From positions 2,088,501-2,152,500 of the forward strand of contig NC_091009.1 of assembly GCF_041146395.1 (NCBI RefSeq): a stretch of 64,000 nt of DNA, read 5' to 3'. Numbering within the stretch: the first letter of the stretch is position 1; each line of letters begins with the position of its first letter. The translations under genes were made by a program, and so were the position numbers. The notes under the pieces were generated by a model. That model ran no database searches. It was not told the DNA's origin and saw only the letters and a program-made list of their open reading frames with translations. Origin of the DNA: Eulemur rufifrons. Taxonomy: Eukaryota; Chordata; Mammalia; Primates; Lemuridae. Shown here in pieces: positions 12,716 to 25,202 of this stretch.

Positions 12716-13974
12716 ATGGATGGTAGGCCTGCAAAACTCTACTTTGGAAGAAGGGGGAGAGTCATATTGGGGACCACGTACATTGACTCAGAGAAATCAA
12801 GGATGGGGTTGTGTTTTGTAGGCATACTAAACTCTAGTTTGGAGGAAGTACGAGAATCATATATAGGAACGCTTACATTCATGCAGAGAAAGCAACTATG
12901 GAGTGATGTTTGTATGCCTACTAAACTATAGTTTGGAGGATGTTCGAGAGTCATATCTGGGAAGCTTACAGTCATTTAGAGAAAGCAACTCTCTGGGGGT
13001 GGTTCGTAGGCCTGCTAAACTCTATTTTCAATGAAGTGTTAGAATCATATACAGGAACGCTTACATTGACTCAGAGAAAGCAACGTTGGGGTGGTGGTTT
13101 GTAGGTATACTAACCTGTAATTTGGAAGAAGTAAAAGAATCACATATAGAACCGCTTACATTCAGGCACTGAAAGCCACTATGGGTTCGTGTTTTTAGGC
13201 ATGCTAAACTGTAGTTTGGAAGAAGTTCGAAAGCTGTCACTTAGAGAAAGAAACTCTCTGCGGGTGATTTTTAGGTCTGCTAAATTGTGTTTTGAAATAA
13301 GTACCAGAATCATAGTTACAAACGGTTACATTCATGCAGAGAAAGAAACTATGGGGTGATGTTTTGTGGGCATGCTAAACTGCCCACAAAACTTCTAAGA
13401 AGTTCGAGAGTCTTATATAGGAAAGCTTACAGTCACCTAGAGAAAGCAACTCTCGGGAGATGGTTTCTAAGCCTGCTAAACTAATTTGCACCGATTGTTA
13501 AAGTCAAACATGGGAAGGTTTACATCCACTCAGAACGCAACGTTTGGGTTGTGGTTTGTGGCCATAATAACTGTAGTTCGGAAAAAGTAGGAAAGTCATA
13601 TATATGAACGGTTACATTCACGCAGAGAAAGCAACTGTTGGGTACCGTATGTACGCGTGCTAATCTATAGTTTGGAGGAAATTCGAGAGTCATATCTAGG
13701 GAAAATTACAGTCACATAGCTAAATCAACCATCGGGGACTGGTTTGTAGGTCTGCTAAATTCTATTTTGGAAAAAGAGATTCATATAAGGGAATGCTTAT
13801 GTTCACTCAGAGAAAGCAACGATCCGGTGGTGTATTGTTGGCATGCTAAACTGTAGTTTGGAAGAAGTTCGAGAGTTTTATATAGGAAAGCTTACATTCA
13901 CCTAGAGAAAGCAACTTTCAGGATGTGGTTTATAGGCCTGGTGAACTCTAATTTGGATCAAGTGTGAGAGTCAT

Positions 13975-13995
13975 ACATACGAGTTCCAAAATACA
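13975..13995. other. Satellite strand-switch point
   Basis: The last forward monomer reaches gagagtcatacata and is followed without spacer by cgagttccaaaatac, the reverse-strand form of a different monomer position. No foreign sequence or direct repeat of note sits at the join. It is one of two breakpoints bounding the segment 13,985-35,575, whose orientation is opposite to everything on either side. Confidence 0.88.
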
Positions 13996-16371
13996 GTTTA
14001 GTATGCCTACAAACCACCAGCCCAACATTGCTTTCTCTGAGTGGATATAGGCTTTCCCTTATATGAATCTCGGACTGCTTTCAAAATGCAATTTACCGGA
14101 CCTACAAAACACCGCCTGAGAGTTGCTTTCTCTCACTATAAGCTTTCCTATATATGACTTTGGAACATAGTTTAGCATGCCAACAAAAGGCCACCCCATA
14201 GTTTGCGTGAATGTAAGCGTTCCTATGCATCACGCTCGTACTTCTTCCAAACTATAGTACACCTACAAACCACCTCCCCAACTTTGCTTTTTCTGAGTGA
14301 ATGTAAGCATTCTTTTATTCTCGTACTTCCTCCAAACTCCAGTTTAGTGTGACTAAAAACCACCACCGCAACCCTGCTTTCTCTGAGTGAATGTTAGCGT
14401 TCCCGTTTATGATTCACACTTCATCCAAAATAGAATTTAGCAGAACTACAAACCAGCCCCCAAGGGTTGCTTTCTCTATGAGACTGTAAGCTTTCCTATT
14501 ACTCTTAACTTCTTCGCAACTAGAGATTTGCATGCCTACAAAACACCACCCCATAGTTGCCCTCTCTGCGTGAATGTAAGCACTTGTATATATGACTCTG
14601 CTACTTCTTCCAAAATACAGTTTAGTATGCTTACAAACAACCAACCAAACGTTGCGTTCTCTGAGAGAATGTTAGCGTTCCCAAGTATGACTGTTCCAAA
14701 TGATGCAAAGTAGAGTTTAGCAGGCTTACAAACTATCTCTCGAAAGTTGCTTCCTCTGGGGGACTGTAAGCTTTCCTATAAAAGACTGTCGAACTTCTTC
14801 GAAACTACATTTCAGCACGCCAACAAAACATCACCACATAGTTTCTTTCTCAGCATAAATATAAGCGATTTTATATATGACTCTGGTACTTCTTTCAAAA
14901 TACAATTTAGCAGACCTCTAAATCAACCGCCGAGAGTTGCCTTCTCTAAGTCACTGTCAGCTTTCGAACTTCTTCCAAATTATATTTTAGCAGGCCTACA
15001 AAACACCACCCCATAGTGGCCCTCTCTGGGTGAATGTAAGCGCTCATATATATGACTCTGCTACTTCCAAAATACCGTTTAGTATGCTTACAAACAACCA
15101 CCCAAAAGTTAAGTTCTCTGAGAGAATGTTAGCGTTCCCAAGTATGACTGTTCCAAATGATGCAAAGTAGAGTTTAGCAGGCTTACAAACTATCTCTCGA
15201 AAGTTGCTTCCTCTAGGGGACTGTAAGGTTTCCTATAAAAGACTGTCGAACTTCTTCGAAACTACATTTCAGCACGCCAACAAAACATCACCACATAGTT
15301 TTTCTCAGCATAAATGTAAGAGATTTTATATATGACTCTGGTACTTCTTTCAAAATACAATTTAGCAGACCTCAAAATCAACCGCCAAGAGTTGCATACT
15401 CTAAGTCACTGTCAGCTTTCGAACTTCTTCCAAATTATATTTTAGCATGCCTACAAAACACCACCCCATAGTTGCTTTCTCTGCGTCCATATAAGCGTTC
15501 ATATATATGACTCTCGTACTTCTTCCAAACTGGAGTTTAGTATACCTAAAAACCGGCACCACAATTTACCTTTCTCTGAGTGAATGAAGCGTATCCATGT
15601 ATGCCTCTTTCACTTCATCCAAATTAGAGTGTAGTGGCCCACAAACCACCTCCTGTGAGTTGCATTCTCTAGGTGACTGTAAACTTTCCTATATAAGACT
15701 CTGGAACTTCTTCCAAACTACAGTTTAGCATGCCAACAATACAGCGCCCCATCGTTGATTTCTCTGAGTGAACATAAGCGTTCCCATATATGACTCTCAC
15801 TCTTCTTCCAAAATAGAATTTAGCAGACCTACACAACACCCGATGGTTCCAATTCTCTACGTGACTCTAATTTTTCCCACATATGACTCTCGAACTTTCT
15901 CCAAACTATAGATTATGATGATTACATAGGCCACCCCACAGTTGCTTTCTCTGCGTGAATGTAACCGTTCATATATGACTCTCCTTCTTTTAAACTACAG
16001 CATTTATTCCTACAAACCATCACGACAACGTTCTTTCTCTGAGTGAATGCAAGCATTCTCACACTTCATCCAAATTACAGTTTAGCAGACCTACCAACAA
16101 ACTACAGAGAGTTGTTTTTCTCTGTGTCACTGTAATCTTTCTTATGTAAGGCTCTCGAACTTCTTCCAAACCACAGTTTAGCATGCCAACAAAATACGAC
16201 CCCAGAGTTGCTTTCTCTGCGTGAATGTAAGCATTCGTATATATGAGTCTCCTACTTCCTCCAAAATACAGTTTAGAATGCTTACAAACCACCACCCAAA
16301 CGTTGCGTTCTCTGAGTGAATGTAAGCGTTCCCATGTTTGACTCTCACAATTGAGGCAAATTAGAATTTAG
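13985..16371 (-). repeat. Unpaired spacer between the inverted arms
   Basis: This segment is reverse-orientation satellite without a register-matched partner in the left arm. The formal mirror axis of the inner arms (about 15,177) falls inside it, yet the actual strand switch is about 1.2 kb further left, at 13,984. It contains a local 457-bp tandem duplication. Its monomers include irregular ones (for example 13,985-14,560) that are less like the arm consensus. Confidence 0.75.
14585..15500 (-). repeat. Local 457-bp tandem duplication in the spacer
   Basis: The rare string ttccaaatgatgcaaag occurs at 14,694 and again at 15,151. The following several hundred bases match closely, including the unusual cagcacgccaacaaaacatc stretch. 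The offset of 457 bp is about five monomers. Confidence 0.85.
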
Positions 16372-17642
16372 CATGCTTAGAAACAATCTCCCGAGAGTTG
16401 CTTTCTCTAGGTGACTGTAATTTTCCCCAGATATGACTCTCGCACTTCCTCCAAACTACAGATTAGCATGCATACATACGCCACCCAACAGTTGCTTTCT
16501 CTGCGTGAATGTAACCGTTCATATATATGACTCTCCTACTTCTTCTGAACTACAGTTATTATGCCTACAAACCACCACCCAAACGTTGTGTTCTCTGAGT
16601 GAATGTAAGCGTTCCAATGTTTGACTCTCACAATTGCTGCTAGTTAGAGTTTAGCAGGCTTGCAAAGCTCTCCTGAGTGTTGCTTTCTCTAGGTGACTGT
16701 AAGCTATCCAAATAACACTCTCGAACTCCTTCCAAACTGCAGTTTAGCATCCCCACAACACATCACCCCATAGTTTCTTTCTATGCATGAATGTAAGCGT
16801 TTGTATATAAGACTCTGACACGTCTTTCAAAATACAATTTAGCAGACTGAAAAAATCACCCACCAAGAGTTGCTTTCTCTAAGTGACTGTCAGCTTTCGA
16901 ACTTCTTCCAATCTATAGTTTAGCATGCCTGCACTACAGCACCCCGTATTTGCTTTCTCTGTGTTAATGTAAGCGTTCGTATTTATGTCTCTCGTACCTC
17001 TTCCAAAGTAGAGTTTAGTATGCTCAAAAACGGCCACCCCAACGTTGCTTTCTCTGAGTGAATGTAAGCGTTCCTGTATATGATTTTAACACTTCATTGA
17101 AAATAGAGTTTAGCAGGCCTACGAACCACCCCCCGAGAGTTACATCCTCCAAACTATAGTTTAGTAGGCATACAAACATCACTCCATAGTTGCTTTCTCT
17201 GCGTGAATGTAACCGTTCATATATATGACTTTCCTACTTCTTCCGAACTACAGTTATTATGGCCACAAACTACAACCCAAACCTTGCTTTCTGAGTGGAT
17301 GTAAACCTTCTGATATTTGACTTTAACAGTTGGTGCAAATTAGCAGGCTTAGAAACCATCTCCCGAGAGTTGCTCTCTCTAGGTGACTGTAAGCTTTGCT
17401 ATATAAGATTCTAAACTTCCTCCAAACTATAGTTTAGTAGGCATAAAAACATCACTCCATAGTTGCTTTCTCTGCATGAATGTAAGCGTTCCTATATATG
17501 ATTCTCGTACTTCCTCCAAACTAGAGTTTAGTATGCCTACAAAACACAAGCCCATCCTTGATTTCTCTGAGTCAATGTACGTGGTCCCCAATATGACTCT
17601 CTCACTTCTTCCAAAGTAGAGTTTTGCAGGCCTACCGTCCAT

Positions 17643-20327
17643 CCCCCGAAAGTTGGTTTCTATAAATGACTGTACGCTTTCCTATATAACTTCTTCCAAA
17701 CTAGAGATTAGCATGGGTACAAAAACCCACCCCATAATTGCTTTCTCTGCATGAATGTAAGCATTCCCAAATATCATTTTCCTACTTCTTCCAAACTAGA
17801 GTTTAGTATGCCTACAAACCACCACATCATCGTTGCTTTCTCTGAGTGAATGTAACCCTTTCCATATATGACTCTCAATCTTAAACCAAAATAGAATTTA
17901 GCACGCCTACATTCCACAACCAGAAATTTGCTTTCCCTAAGAGACTCTAAGCTTTCTTATATGTGATTCTCAAACTTCGTCCAAACTAGAGTTTAGCACG
18001 CCTAGAAAACACCACCCCACAGTTGCTTTCTCTGCATGAATGTAAGCGTTTGTATATATGACACTGGTACTTCTTTCAAAATACAATTTAGCAGACCTAA
18101 AAATCTACCGCCAAGAGTTGCTTTCTCTGACTGTCTGCTTTCGAACTTCTTCCAAACTATATTTTAGCATGCCAACAAAACACCACCCCATAGTTGCTTT
18201 CTCTGCGTCCATATAAGCGTTCATATATATGTCTCTCGTACTTCTTCCAAACTGGAGTTTAGTATACCTAAAAACCGGCACCACAATTTACCTTTCTCTG
18301 AGTGAATGAAGCGTATCCATGTATGCCTCTTTCACTTCATCCAAATTAGAGTTTAGCGGCCTACAAACCACTTCCTGTGAGTTGCTTTCTCTAGGTGACT
18401 GTAAACTTTCCTATATAAGACTCTCAAACTTCTTCCAAACTACAGTTTGGCATGCCAACAATACAGCGCCCCATCGTTGATTTCTCTGGGTGAACATAAG
18501 CGTTCCCATATATGACTCTCACTCTTTTTCCAAAATAGAATTTAACAGACCTACACACCAGCCCCCGATGGTTCCTTTCTCTAAGTGACTCTAATTTTCC
18601 CCAGATATGACTCTCGAACTTCCTCCAAACTACAGATTATGATGATTACATACACCACCCCACAATTGCTTTCTCTGCGTGAATGTAACCGTTCATATAT
18701 GACTCTCCTACTTCTTCGAACTACAGTTGTTATTCCTACAAACCACCACGACAAAGTTCTTTCTCTGAGTGAATGCAAGCGTTCTCACACTTCATCCAAA
18801 TTACAGTTTAGCAGACCTACCAACAAACTACAGAGAGTTGTTTTCTCTGTGTCAGTGTAATCTTTCCTATATAAGGCTCTCGAACTTCTTCCAAACCACA
18901 GTTTAGCATGCCAACAAAATACGACCCCAGAGTTGCTTTCTCTGCGTGAATGTAAGCATTCGTATATATGACTCTCCTACTTCCTCCAAAATACAGTTTA
19001 GAATGCTTACAAACCACCACCCAAACGTTGCGTTCTCTGAGTGAATGTAAGCGTTCCCATGTTTGACTCTCACAATTGATGCAAATTAGAGTTTAGCATG
19101 CTTAGAAACAATCTGCCGAGAGTTACTTTCTCTAGGTGACTGTAAGCTTTCTTATATAAGACTCGCGAACTTCTTCCAAACTACAGTTTAGCATGCCAAC
19201 GAAACACTGCCCCATCGTTGATTTCTCTGAGTGAACATAAGCGTTCCCACATATGACTTTCTCTCTTCTTCCAAAATAGAATTTAGCAGATCTACAAAAC
19301 GGCCCCCGATGGTTGCTTTCTCTAAGTGACTGCAATTTTCCCCAGATAAGACTCCCGAACTTCCTCCAAAGTATACATTAACATGTGTACATACGCCACC
19401 CATCAGTTGCTTTCTCTGCGTGAATGTAACCGTTCATATATATGACTCTCCTACTTCTTCCAAACTACAGTTATGATGCCTACAAATCACCACCCAAACG
19501 TTGTGTTCTCTGAGTGAATGTAAGCGTTCCCATGTTTGACTCTCACAATTGCTGCTAATTAGTGTTTACAGGCTTGCAAAGCTGTCCCGAGTGTTGCTTT
19601 CTCTAGGTGACTCTAAGTTATCCTATATAACACTCTCGAACTCCTTCCAAACTGCAGTTTAGCATGCCAACAACACATCACCCCATAGTTTCTTTCTCTG
19701 CATGAATGTAAGCGTTTGTCTATATGACTCTGGTATGTCTTTCAAAATACAATTTAGCAGACCTAAAAATCACCCGCCAAGAGTTGCTTTCTCTAAGTGA
19801 CTGTCAGCTTTCTAACTTCTTCCAATCTATAGTTTAGCATGCCTGCACTACAGCACCCGGTATTTGCTTTCTCTGTGTTAATGTAAGCGTTCCTGTATAT
19901 GTCTCTCGTACCTCTTCCAAAGTAGAGTTCAGTATGCTCAAAAACGGCCACCCCAACGTTGCTTTCTCTGAGTGAATGTAAGCGTTCCTGTATATGATTC
20001 TAACACTTCATTGAAAATAGAGTTTAGCAGGCCTACGAACCACCCCCCCAAGAGTTGCTTTCTCTAAATGACTGTAAGCATCCCAGATATGACTCTCGAA
20101 CATCCCCCAAACTATAGTTTAGTAGGCATACAAACATCACTCCATAGTTGCTTTCTCTGCATGAATGTAAGCGTTCCTATATATGATTCTCGTACTTCTT
20201 CCAAACTAGAGTTTAGTATGCCTACAAACCACAACCTGATCGTTGATTTCTCTGAGTGAATGCACGCAGTCCCCAAAATGACTCTCCCCCTTCTTCCAAA
20301 GTAGAGTTTTGCAGGCCTACAAACCAT
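17643..20327 (-). repeat. Satellite higher-order unit of about 2.69 kb (right arm, copy 1)
   Basis: The boundary follows the repeated frame at 17,427-17,642 and 20,112-20,327 (offset 2,685). It is the mirror of 10,026-12,715. Within it 18,817-19,020 and 19,132-19,403 match 11,334-11,537 and 10,951-11,222 almost exactly. Confidence 0.82.
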
Positions 20328-23013
20328 CCCCTGAAAGTTGGTTTCTATAAATGACGGTACGCTTTCCTATATATTACTCTTTAACTTCTTGCAAAATAGA
20401 GATTAGCATGGCTACAAAAAATCCACCCCATAATTGCTTTCTCTGCATGAATGTAAGTGTTCCCATATATCATTCTCCTACTTCTTCCAAACTAGAGTTT
20501 AGTATGCCTACAAACCACCACATCATCGTAGCTTTCTCTGAGTGAATGTAAGCCTTCCCATATATGACTCTCACTCTGAAACCAAAATAGAGTTTAGCAC
20601 GCCTACATTCCACACCAGAGATTTGCTTTCTCTAAGTGACTCTAAGCTTTCTTATATGTGATTCTCAAACTTCGTCCAAACTAGAGTTTAGCATGCCTAG
20701 AAAACACCACCCCACAGTTGCTTTCTCTGCATGAATGTAAGCGTTTGTATATATGACTCTGGTACGTCTTTCAAAATACAATTTAGCAGACCGAAAATTG
20801 AACCGCCGAGAGTTGCTTTCTCTAAGTGACTGTCTGCTTTCGAACTTCTTCCAAATTATGTTTTAGCATGCCTACAAAACACCACCCCATAGTTACTTTC
20901 TCTGCATCAATATAAGCGTTCATATATATGCCTCTCTCACTTCATCTAAATTAGAGTGTAGCAGGCCTACAAACCACGCCGCGTGAGTTGCTTTCTCTAG
21001 GTGACTGTAAACTTTCCTATATAAGAATCTCCAACTTCTTTCAAACTACAGCATGCCAACAAAACACCACACCGTGGTTGCTTTCTCTGAGTGAACATAA
21101 GCGTTCCCATATATGACTCACACTCTGTTTCCAAAATAGAATTTAGCAGATCTACAAACCAGCCCAAGATGGTTCCTTTCTCTAAGTGACTGTAATTTTC
21201 CCCAGATATGACTCTCGCACTTCCTCCAAACTACAGATTAACATGCATACCTGCGCCACCCCACAGTTGCTTTCTCTGCGTGAATGTAACCGTTCATATA
21301 TATGATTCTCCTACTTCTTCCCAACTACAGTTATTATGCCTTCAAACCATCACGATAATGTTTCTTTCTCTGAGTGAATGAATGCAAGCGTTCTCACATT
21401 TCATCCAAATTAGAGTTTAGCAGGCCTACCAATAAACTTCCGAGAGTTGTTTTCTCTGTGTCACTGTAATCTTTCCTATATAAGACGCTCGAACTTCTTC
21501 CAAACCACAGTTTAGCATGCCAACAAAATACGACCCCAGAGTGGCTTTCTCTGCCTGAATGTAAGCGTTCATATATATAACTCTCGTACTTCCTCCAAAA
21601 TACAGTTTAGAATGCCTACAAACCACCACCCAAACGTTGCGTTCTCTGAATGAATGAAAGCATTCCCATGTTTGACTCTCACAATTGATGCAAAGTAGAG
21701 TTTAGCAGGCCAAGAAAGGATCTCCCGAGAGTTGCTTTCTCTAGGTGACTGTAAGCTTTCCTAAATAAGACTCTCCAACTTCTTCCAAACTACAGGTTAA
21801 CATGCCCACAAAACATCACCCCATAGTTTTTTCTTTGCATGAATGTAAGCATTAGTATATATGACTCTGGTACTTCTTTCAAAATACAATTTAGCAGACC
21901 TAAAAATCACCCACCAAGAGTTGCTTTCTCTAAGTGACTGTTCAGGTTTAGAACTTCTTCCAAACTATAGCATGCTTACAAAACACCACCCCGTAGTTGC
22001 TTTCTCTGGGTGAATGTAAGCGTTCCCAAATATCATTCTCGTACTTCTTCCAAACTATTTAGTATGCCTACAAAAACCAGCCCAATGTTGTTTCTCTGAG
22101 GGAATGTAAGCGGTCCCATGTTTGACTCTCACACTTCATCCAAATTAGAGTTTAGCATGTGTACAAACAATCTCCCGAGAGTTGCTTTCCCTAGGTGATG
22201 GTAATCATTCCTGTATAAGGTTCTCCAACTTCTTCCAAACTGCAGTTTAGCATGCCTACAAAACCTGACGCTAGATGTGCTTTCTCTGCGTGAATGTAAG
22301 TGTTCCTATACAGGACTCTCGTACTTCTTCCAAACTACAGTTTAGTATGCCCTACAAACCACCACCCAAACGTTGTTTTCTCTGAGTGAATGTAAGCGTT
22401 CCCATATATGACTCTCACACTTCAACCAAAATAGAGTTTAGCAGGCCTACATTCCACACCCAGAGAGTTGTTTTCTCTACGTGACTGTAAACTTTCCTAT
22501 ATATGACTCTCAAACTTCGTCCAAACTAGAGTTTTGCAAGCCTACAAAACACCACCCCATAGTTGTTTTCGGTGCCGGAATGTAAGCGGCTCTACATGTG
22601 ATTCTCTTGCTTCTTCCAAATTACAGGTTAGTATGCCTAGGAACCACAACCACGACGTTGCTTTCACTGAGTTCCCATATATTATTCTAACACTTCATTG
22701 AAAATAGAGTTTAGCAGGCCTACGAAACACCCCCCGAGAGTTGCTTTCTCTAAGTGACTGTAAGCTTCCCAGATATGACTCTCGAACTTCCTCCAAACTA
22801 TATTTTAGTAGGCATACAAACATCACTCCATAGTTGCTTTCTCTGCGTGAAGGTAAGCGTTCCTATATACGATTCTCGTACTTCTTCCAAACTAGAGTTG
22901 ACTATGCCTACAAATCACAATCCCATCGTTGATTTCTCTGAGTGAATGCACGCGGTCCCCAATATGACTCTCCCCCTTCTTCCAAACTGGAGTTTTGCAG
23001 GTGTACAAAACAT
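20328..23013 (-). repeat. Satellite higher-order unit of about 2.69 kb (right arm, copy 2)
   Basis: The segment at 20,112 recurs at 22,798 (offset 2,686), with more substitutions than between the two mirror arms. So adjacent units within one arm are less alike than the mirror partners. This suggests that the inverted duplication is younger than the 2.69-kb tandem expansion. Confidence 0.78.
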
Positions 23014-23395
23014 CCCCCGAGAGTTGGTTTCTATGACTGTAACCTTTCCTATATATTACTCCTTAACTTCTTCCAAACTAGAGATTAGCATGGCTACAAA
23101 AACGCCACCCCATAATTGCTTTCTCTACGTGAATGTAAGCGTTCCCATATATCATTCTCCCACTTCTTCCAAACTAGAGTTTAGTATGCCTACAAACCAC
23201 CACGTCGTCGTTGCTTTCTCTGAGGGAATGTAAGCCTTCCCATATATGACTCTCACTCTTAAACCAAAATAGAGTTTAGCAGGCCTACTTTCCACACCCA
23301 GAGATTTGCTTTCTCTAAGTGACTGTAAGCTTTCTTATATGTGATTCTCAAACTTCGTCCAAACTAGAGTTTAGCATGCCTATAAAACACCACCC
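22390..23395 (-). repeat. Extra 838-bp stretch in the right arm (nine monomers)
   Basis: The left arm has 290 bp between 7,711 and 8,001, where the right arm has 1,128 bp between 22,352 and 23,480. The monomers at about 22,390-22,560 and 23,235-23,400 both resemble left-arm 7,790-7,980. The right arm therefore looks duplicated or re-expanded, or the left arm contracted, by three trimers. Confidence 0.8.
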
Positions 23396-24680
23396 CATAG
23401 TTACTTTCAGTGCGTCAAAATGTATGTGTTCCTATATGTGATTCTCGTGCTTCTTCCAAACTGCAGTTTAGTAAGCCTACAAACAACCCCATCGTTGCTT
23501 TCTCTGAGGGAATGTAAGCGTTCTCATATATGACTCTCACACTTCAACCAAAACAGGGTTTTGCAGGCCTACAAACCACCCGCCAAGACTTGCTTTTTCA
23601 AAGTGGCTGTTACCTTTCCTATATAGGACTCTGGAACTTCTCCCAAGCTAGACTTTAACATGTCTACCTGACACTACTCCGTAGTTGCTCTCGCTGTGTG
23701 AATGTAAGCGTTCCTATATATGAGTCTTGTACTTCTTCCTAACTAGCATCTGGCATGCCAAAATAACACTCCCCCATAGTTGCTTTCTTTGAGTCAATGT
23801 AAACATTCCTATATATGTCTCTCGCACTTCTTCCAAACTTGAGTTATGTCTACAAACCAATCCCCGACAGCTGTTTTCTCTGAACGAATTTAAGCGTTCC
23901 TATATAGGACTATGGCACTTCCTCCAAACTAGAGTTTAGCAAGCCTACACTCCACCCCCGTTCGTTGCTTTCTCTAAGTTACTGTAAGCTTTCCTATACA
24001 TGGCTCTCGAAATTTTCCAAACTAGAGTTAGCATGCCTACTATACACCTACACATAATTGCTTTGTCTGAGTGAATATAAGCCTTCCTATATATGACTGT
24101 CGCACTTTTTCCAAATTAGAGTGTAGCCAGCCTGGAAAGCACCCCTTATAGTTGCTTTCATTGAGTGAATGTTAACATTCCTATGTATGACTCTCGCAAC
24201 TTTTCCAATCTAAGATTTTAGCAATGCTACAAATCCCCCGCCGAGAGTTCCTATACATAACTGTCCTCTTTTTCCAAGCTAGAGTTTAGGAAGCCTAGAA
24301 ACCGTCCCCCCGTAGACGCTTTATGTGAATGTAAGCGTTCCTATATATGACTCTCGCCTTCCTCCAAACTAGAGCTTAGCAAGCCTACAAACCAACTCCC
24401 TATAATTGCTTTCTCTGAATGAATGATATCGTTCCTATATAAGACTCTCGAACTTCTTCCAAACCAGAGTTTAACAAGCCAAAAAAGCACCCCCCATAGA
24501 TGCTTCCTCTAACTCAAAGCTAATATTCCTATATATGATTCAGCTTCTTCATCCAAACTAGAGTAAGGCAAGCCTACAAATCACACACCAATAGTTGCTT
24601 TCTATCAGTAAATGTAAGCATCCCTATATATGACTATAGCAATTCTTCCAAACTGGAGTTTAGCAAGCCTCCAGACCCCC

Positions 24681-24814
24681 GGACCCCACTCCATAGTACC
24701 CTGGGCATTGGCGCCTGCCTGTCATGCAGGACATAGGGGCGGACCCTCATCTCAGACACGGCATTGGTGGATTGTAGGCTTTTTTAAGTTTTTGAATTGC
24801 AAAAGTCTGAGAAT
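24681..24814 (-). repeat. Box, F type (mirror copy at right satellite border)
   Basis: It is the near-identical reverse complement of 6,377-6,510: both encode the same 74-codon frame across the join. It abuts the last reverse satellite monomer in the same way, so the satellite/telomere-like boundary was copied as a unit. Confidence 0.9.
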
Positions 24815-25070
24815 TGGAATTGGGTTTAGGGTAAGGTTAGGTGTTAGGGACTAGGATTAGGTTTAGGGGTTAGGGTTTTAGGTTAGAATTAGGGTTAGGA
24901 TTACTGTTAGGGTTAGAGATTAGGATTATGTTTAGTGGTTGGGTTTAGGTTTAGGGTGAGAGGCAAGAGTAAGGGTCAGGGATTAGGGTTACTGTTAGGA
25001 GTTAGATTCAGGGCTTACTAAGGGTTTGGTTTAGAGATAAGGTTAGGGCTTACGTTTAACGGTGTGTGTT

Positions 25071-25202
25071 AGGGCACGGGCCCTGTCTAATGTACGGGGC
25101 ACTGTGGGTGTGGAGCAAGGCTGGGTCCCCACTTCATCGTACCCTGGGTGTTGGGCTTCAACTGTCACGCAGGACAAAGGCAGAGGCTCATCTCACGCAT
25201 GG
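25071..25202 (-). repeat. Box, E type (mirror copy)
   Basis: It is the reverse complement of 5,989-6,120 with a few substitutions. It is again truncated at the same point, so the truncation predates the inverted duplication. Confidence 0.87.

Larger units (their letters stand above)
4789..13984 (+). repeat. Left arm of giant inverted repeat
   Basis: The arm carries A box, D box, truncated E box, border F box and forward satellite. Mirror positions sum to 31,191 for the outer part (6,337-6,561 with 24,630-24,854; 7,711 with 23,480) and to about 30,354 for the inner part (8,001 with 22,352; 10,026 with 20,327; 11,494 with 18,860). The change in sum reflects the extra 838 bp in the other arm. 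It lacks about 129 bp near 5,760 that the other arm retains. The outer limit is uncertain, because the flanking array is itself repetitive. Confidence 0.88.
6522..13984 (+). repeat. 95-bp satellite array, forward orientation (left arm)
   Basis: Tandem monomers of about 94-96 bp share the core gctaaactctagtttggaag, then a tatatagga segment, then gcttacattca and cagagaaagcaac. Sample starts at 10,131, 10,225, 10,321 and 10,415 give lengths of 94, 96 and 94. By length there are about 79 monomers. Three classes alternate: one with attcactcagag and ggcatact, one with attcatgcagag and ggcatgct, and one with agtcacttagag and ggcctgct. Monomers near the outer edge (6.5-7.7 kb) are the most irregular, as is usual at satellite borders. 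I do not recognise the family. Open frames of up to 91 codons here recur with the monomers and are not genes. Confidence 0.95.
13985..24670 (-). repeat. 95-bp satellite array, reverse orientation (right arm)
   Basis: This is the same satellite read on the opposite strand: each monomer appears as gttgctttctctg, then aatgtaagcgttcc, then cttcttccaaactagagttt. By length it holds about 114 monomers, roughly 3.2 kb more than the forward arm. Large parts are near-exact reverse complements of the forward arm; for example 18,585-18,860 and 11,494-11,769 encode the same 91-residue frame. Differences include an extra 838 bp near 22.4-23.4 kb, a loss of about 466 bp near 17.4 kb, and an inner portion (about 14.0-17.15 kb) that has no mirror partner. 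Confidence 0.95.

Noticed and set aside
9808..23233. Many 60-95 codon frames in the satellite on both strands
   Set aside because: They are monomer translations about two units long, recurring with the satellite period on both strands. They are not genes.
6522..24670. CRISPR-like array because of regular spacing
   Set aside because: The whole monomer is repeated, with no unique spacers, and the Alu shows that the DNA is from a primate.
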